From: Antitrichia curtipendula
Lineage: Eukaryota > Streptophyta > Bryopsida > Hypnales > Leucodontaceae
Assembly (NCBI GenBank): GCA_951230915.1
Contig: OX579636.1
Location: forward strand, 6,463,001 to 6,527,000
Length of the DNA stretch: 64,000 bases
Reading direction: 5' to 3'
In this document: piece after piece, positions 61,101 to 64,000 of the stretch
Numbering within the stretch: the first letter of the stretch is position 1
Layout of the letters: each line of letters begins with the position of its first letter
Notes under the pieces: generated by a model
Database searches by the model: none
What the model was told of the DNA's origin: nothing
Seen by the model: the letters and a program-made list of their open reading frames with translations, nothing else
Made by a program: the position numbers and the translations under genes

Positions 61101-64000
61101 GAGATCAAAGTATGTTAAGTCAGCTCATCCCAGTCTTTTTAGATAAGGTATCACAACGAGTTACTCTTGCGTCCTTAAAGAGCCCAAAATGGCAAAGAGA
61201 CGGTCAAAATAGGTTAAGGAAATTGACTAGTTTCAAGGTGAAGCTACAAACTGGTGCTTTGTTGGCTCTTGTGGCTTTGGCTCCAACAGCAGGGTACCTG
61301 CAAATGGAAGCAAGGACTGGTTCATGAAGTCTCGGGATGTTGCAACAGTAACAAAAACCAAGCAGGTATTCAGAAATAGTGTCGAATCAAACTGGGATCC
61401 CATTTACCTTGAAAACCAATCTTCTTCTTATATGCTGCAGCTGAATGCAAGAAAGTAGCCTAAACACATAACGGACATAAAACTTAGTATTCATGTATGA
61501 TTTTGTGAAGGGTTGTATACCTGTACATGAAGCACTTTGAGACCGCTACGTAACAGTGATAAACTAGTAGACTAGGATTTAAGAAAACTGGTCTAGGAAT
61601 TTTCATGAGAAGCTACTGAAGAAGCTTCTAAGTCATGGAGACATATTAAGCCAACATTATGCTCTAAGATCATAATCTTGTAAATGAGAAGAGAGGCCAC
61701 ACCATGTGATCAAGTTCCTTCTTCAAGTCTGTGTTTAGAAGGGTCTGATAACCTTCGCGCCCACCCCAAAATACATAATTCTCTCCTCCAAGTCGTTTTG
61801 TCACCTGCGCATAGATTTCACAGTAAATCAAATCAACTGCGCACAGATTTCTACGTTATTTTAAAACCAATGCATACTCTTAGTAGAGAGTTACTATCTC
61901 AGTAGAACCAAAGCAAAACAAAACTAAGACACCCATGTCTTTCAACTAGTCACAATAATCTGCCATTATATTTTGTAAGCATGTTATTAGGGACAAGAGA
62001 TACAGGATCTGAAACTAACCTCAATCGCCTTCTTGACCTGAGCGGCTGCGTATGCATAAACGCGGATGTCCGGACTGCCAGAGACAATATGAAAGAGTGA
62101 TAAACATATTCTAGCCATCTCACAAAAAATGAAGAAAAGCTATCGACTACACTGCTTTAGTTAACCGTTGCCCTAGAAAGAGGTTGAAAAGACCTTGTAG
62201 CAGCTCCATGCATAAAGCGAGGGTGCTTGAAAAGCTGGGCTGTTCCCCAAAGTGGTCGTATGTTAGTTCCCTCCTGTTTAACAGAAAACGTCTTAGTCCC
62301 GATGTTTCATTTTAAAAAAAACCCTAAAAAATACACCTACAATACCCAAACTGCATTTATAAATAAAATTTTGAACCTGTAATTCTTCTGCAATTGAAAC
62401 AATGTAGTCAAGGTTTGCATTGGACTCCTGTCACACAAAAACACATCATATCATTAGTGCGTTCATCAATGAGATCCTAATTCTCTATAGTTCATTCTGT
62501 TTTCTCCATTCAACTCTCCCTATTAACTTAACTGGGGAACAAGAGCAAGGCACTGTAACAAGTTGAAAGAAAGGATCCTAACCTCAAGTGTAGACCCCTC
62601 AGGTGCAATGTCACGATCATGGAAACACCATTTCTCAACTCCCAGCTTCTTGAGGAACTCGAAATTTGCTCTCACTGCGTCAGTGAAAGAATAACGAGTT
62701 GTCAAAAAATGCCAGGAAATCACTACAATTAAATATATCAAAAGCAGCAACAAAGAGCAACAAAGAGCTAAGACCATTGAAGAATAGAAACCAGGTAAGT
62801 CATCTATTCACCACAAAAATCAGTATAGTTGCCCTAAAGCTTCAATGACACGAGCTACCTCAACCAAACTGTGCCACAGTAGTTGCACTACAATCTGCAA
62901 ATAGAAGCAAGAAATGGTTAGAAATTGTACTTCTTCTTGCAGCAACGGTGAGCGAATTACTGCCGTCATCCCAAGGCCACAGCTTCGTGGCGGAGCCAAA
63001 GGGGTCACCCCCATCTCCACGGAAAGTGTGCCAGAATGCAACACTGAAACGCAGCCAATCCTGCAAAAATCAAAACCTGCAAACATCAGAACCCTCACAA
63101 GTAAAATGCATGGTATCCATTGTTTTACGGCTAGAACTATTGGCATAGCTAATCCATTCGCTCCCTAAGCTTTCATATATGTCAGTGTCAGTGAGACCTC
63201 AAAACTCAAAGAGTGAAGGAATATGGATTTTGAAATCGGAAGGAATATGTCCACCTGAAGAATTGCATGCAAGTGAAGACGCTCAATTGATAGAGGCATG
63301 ACATGGTTTTATTATAAACAGAGTTCAGAGCTGATGCAAGCATATTATAGCTGGCCTAGGAGATGAAGCAGGCCTTTGTGTGCCTTCGTCACAATGTGAT
63401 CATCATTTCATGCTTAATAATTAAAAAAGAACACTGAAAATTTGAAATAGACCAGACCATAATAATAATGAGACCAAGAAATTCTAATTTCTCGACCTAA
63501 CCTTCATCTTCTTGCCAAAGATCAGCTCTTCAGCATTGTAGTATTTGTAAGCGAGAGGGTTGTGGCTTGAAGGTCCCTGCACATACAGCAACAATATTAA
63601 GTTTCTCATCCACCTGAGATGTGATCTGATATACACGAGAAGCTACAAAACATTCTTGAGTACTACCGTAGTACCGTAGTACCGTAGCACCTTATTGAAA
63701 ACAGTACCAAGTAAAATAGTTCTTCAGAATAGAATTTGGAAAAAAATTAGAGCAAATCAAATGGAAGTGAAGTTATGACATAATCTCACATGTGAAGACA
63801 ATCATTCCTTGAAGCTCTGACCCAGTTCAAATTGCAAAACAAGGTTTCACGGATTCCTTTTCATGCCGAACTCAGAGGGAACTCAACAAGGATTCTCTAG
63901 TATTCGAGAACCCTAGCGAAACAAATGATCCCTCCCTCGGAATTCTGCTTTGACCTAGGAAATCATGTACCTCATACTTGATGTACGAAATGTTGGGGAA
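58171..64000 (-). CDS. xylA: Xylose isomerase (EC 5.3.1.5), 19 exons visible, 5' end outside window
   Basis: The enzyme interconverts D-xylose and D-xylulose, using two divalent metal ions. Minus-strand exons, all with GT-AG borders and consistent phase: 63971-64000, 63502-63576, 62931-63060, 62583-62674, 62377-62427, 62194-62273, 62020-62074, 61703-61804, 61408-61459, 61252-61297, 61042-61097, 60677-60728, 60395-60474, 60206-60276, 59993-60033, 59518-59617, 59326-59397, 58926-59003 and 58171-58206. They encode 432 residues and a stop; roughly 45 N-terminal residues, where plant homologues carry a signal or anchor sequence, lie to the right. Active-site blocks are intact in order: [12 protein letters not shown] (catalytic His and Asp), [30 protein letters not shown] (metal Glu, Lys), [13 protein letters not shown] (metal Glu, His), [16 protein letters not shown] (metal Asp residues) and GGFNFDAK (Asp). 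No break is seen, so the gene is probably functional. Confidence 0.96.
58649..58730. repeat. Stowaway-like hairpin in the last intron of xylose isomerase
   Basis: The sequence from ACTCCCTCTGTTTCTGAAAA to its inverted counterpart TTTTCAGAAACAGAGGTAGT is an almost perfect 82-bp hairpin with the arms meeting at TTTGTAAAATACAAA. The CTCCCTC start and TA context are Stowaway-like. A diverged copy is at 29705-29789. Confidence 0.7.

Overview
The window is nuclear DNA from a plant. The evidence is a plant-type xylose isomerase gene with many small GT-AG introns, a DOXC-type 2-oxoglutarate dioxygenase, a plant-type PIF/Harbinger ORF1, and a short ndhB-like fragment that looks like plastid DNA moved to the nucleus. 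That fragment encodes F in the PFHQW motif, where I recall many plants encoding S; this hints at a bryophyte-like lineage, but the species cannot be fixed from the sequence. The background is AT-rich and dominated by DNA transposons, mostly non-autonomous. Recognisable host genes are confined to 39.5-43.6 kb and 57.6-64.0 kb.

Layout. 1-1131: end of a CACTA-like element. 1190-3761: broken six-exon methyltransferase-like gene. 5282-9506: large non-autonomous hAT-like element with an exact 8-bp target duplication and internal arrays of a GGCGAC..CGGGT word. 12.3-13.0 kb: Ty3/Gypsy integrase remnant. 13.3-15.6 kb: two piggyBac-like non-autonomous elements, one holding an assembly gap. 16138-22512: dead PIF/Harbinger element (TAA target duplication) whose nuclease gene is split by a complete 1.3-kb CACTA element (AAA target duplication). 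22.6 kb: ndhB-like fragment. 23977-29308: complete 5.3-kb piggyBac element with an uninterrupted 1026-residue transposase. 29.3-37.8 kb: AT-rich DNA with further piggyBac-like elements and a second hAT-like element. 39469-43644: three-exon dioxygenase with transposons in its second intron. 43.6-57.5 kb: AT-rich, gene-poor, with more TTAA-flanked elements, foldbacks and a minisatellite. 57615-57698: tRNA-Leu(CAA). 58171 to the right edge: xylose isomerase, minus strand, 19 exons visible and the 5' end outside.

The main result is a piggyBac system: one potentially autonomous element plus about a dozen TTAA-bounded relatives in the same 64 kb. One short copy sits inside another element family, and a second copy of that family shows the uninterrupted target site. 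The host genes appear to work independently: sugar isomerisation, oxidation of a small molecule (possibly hormone-related) and translation.
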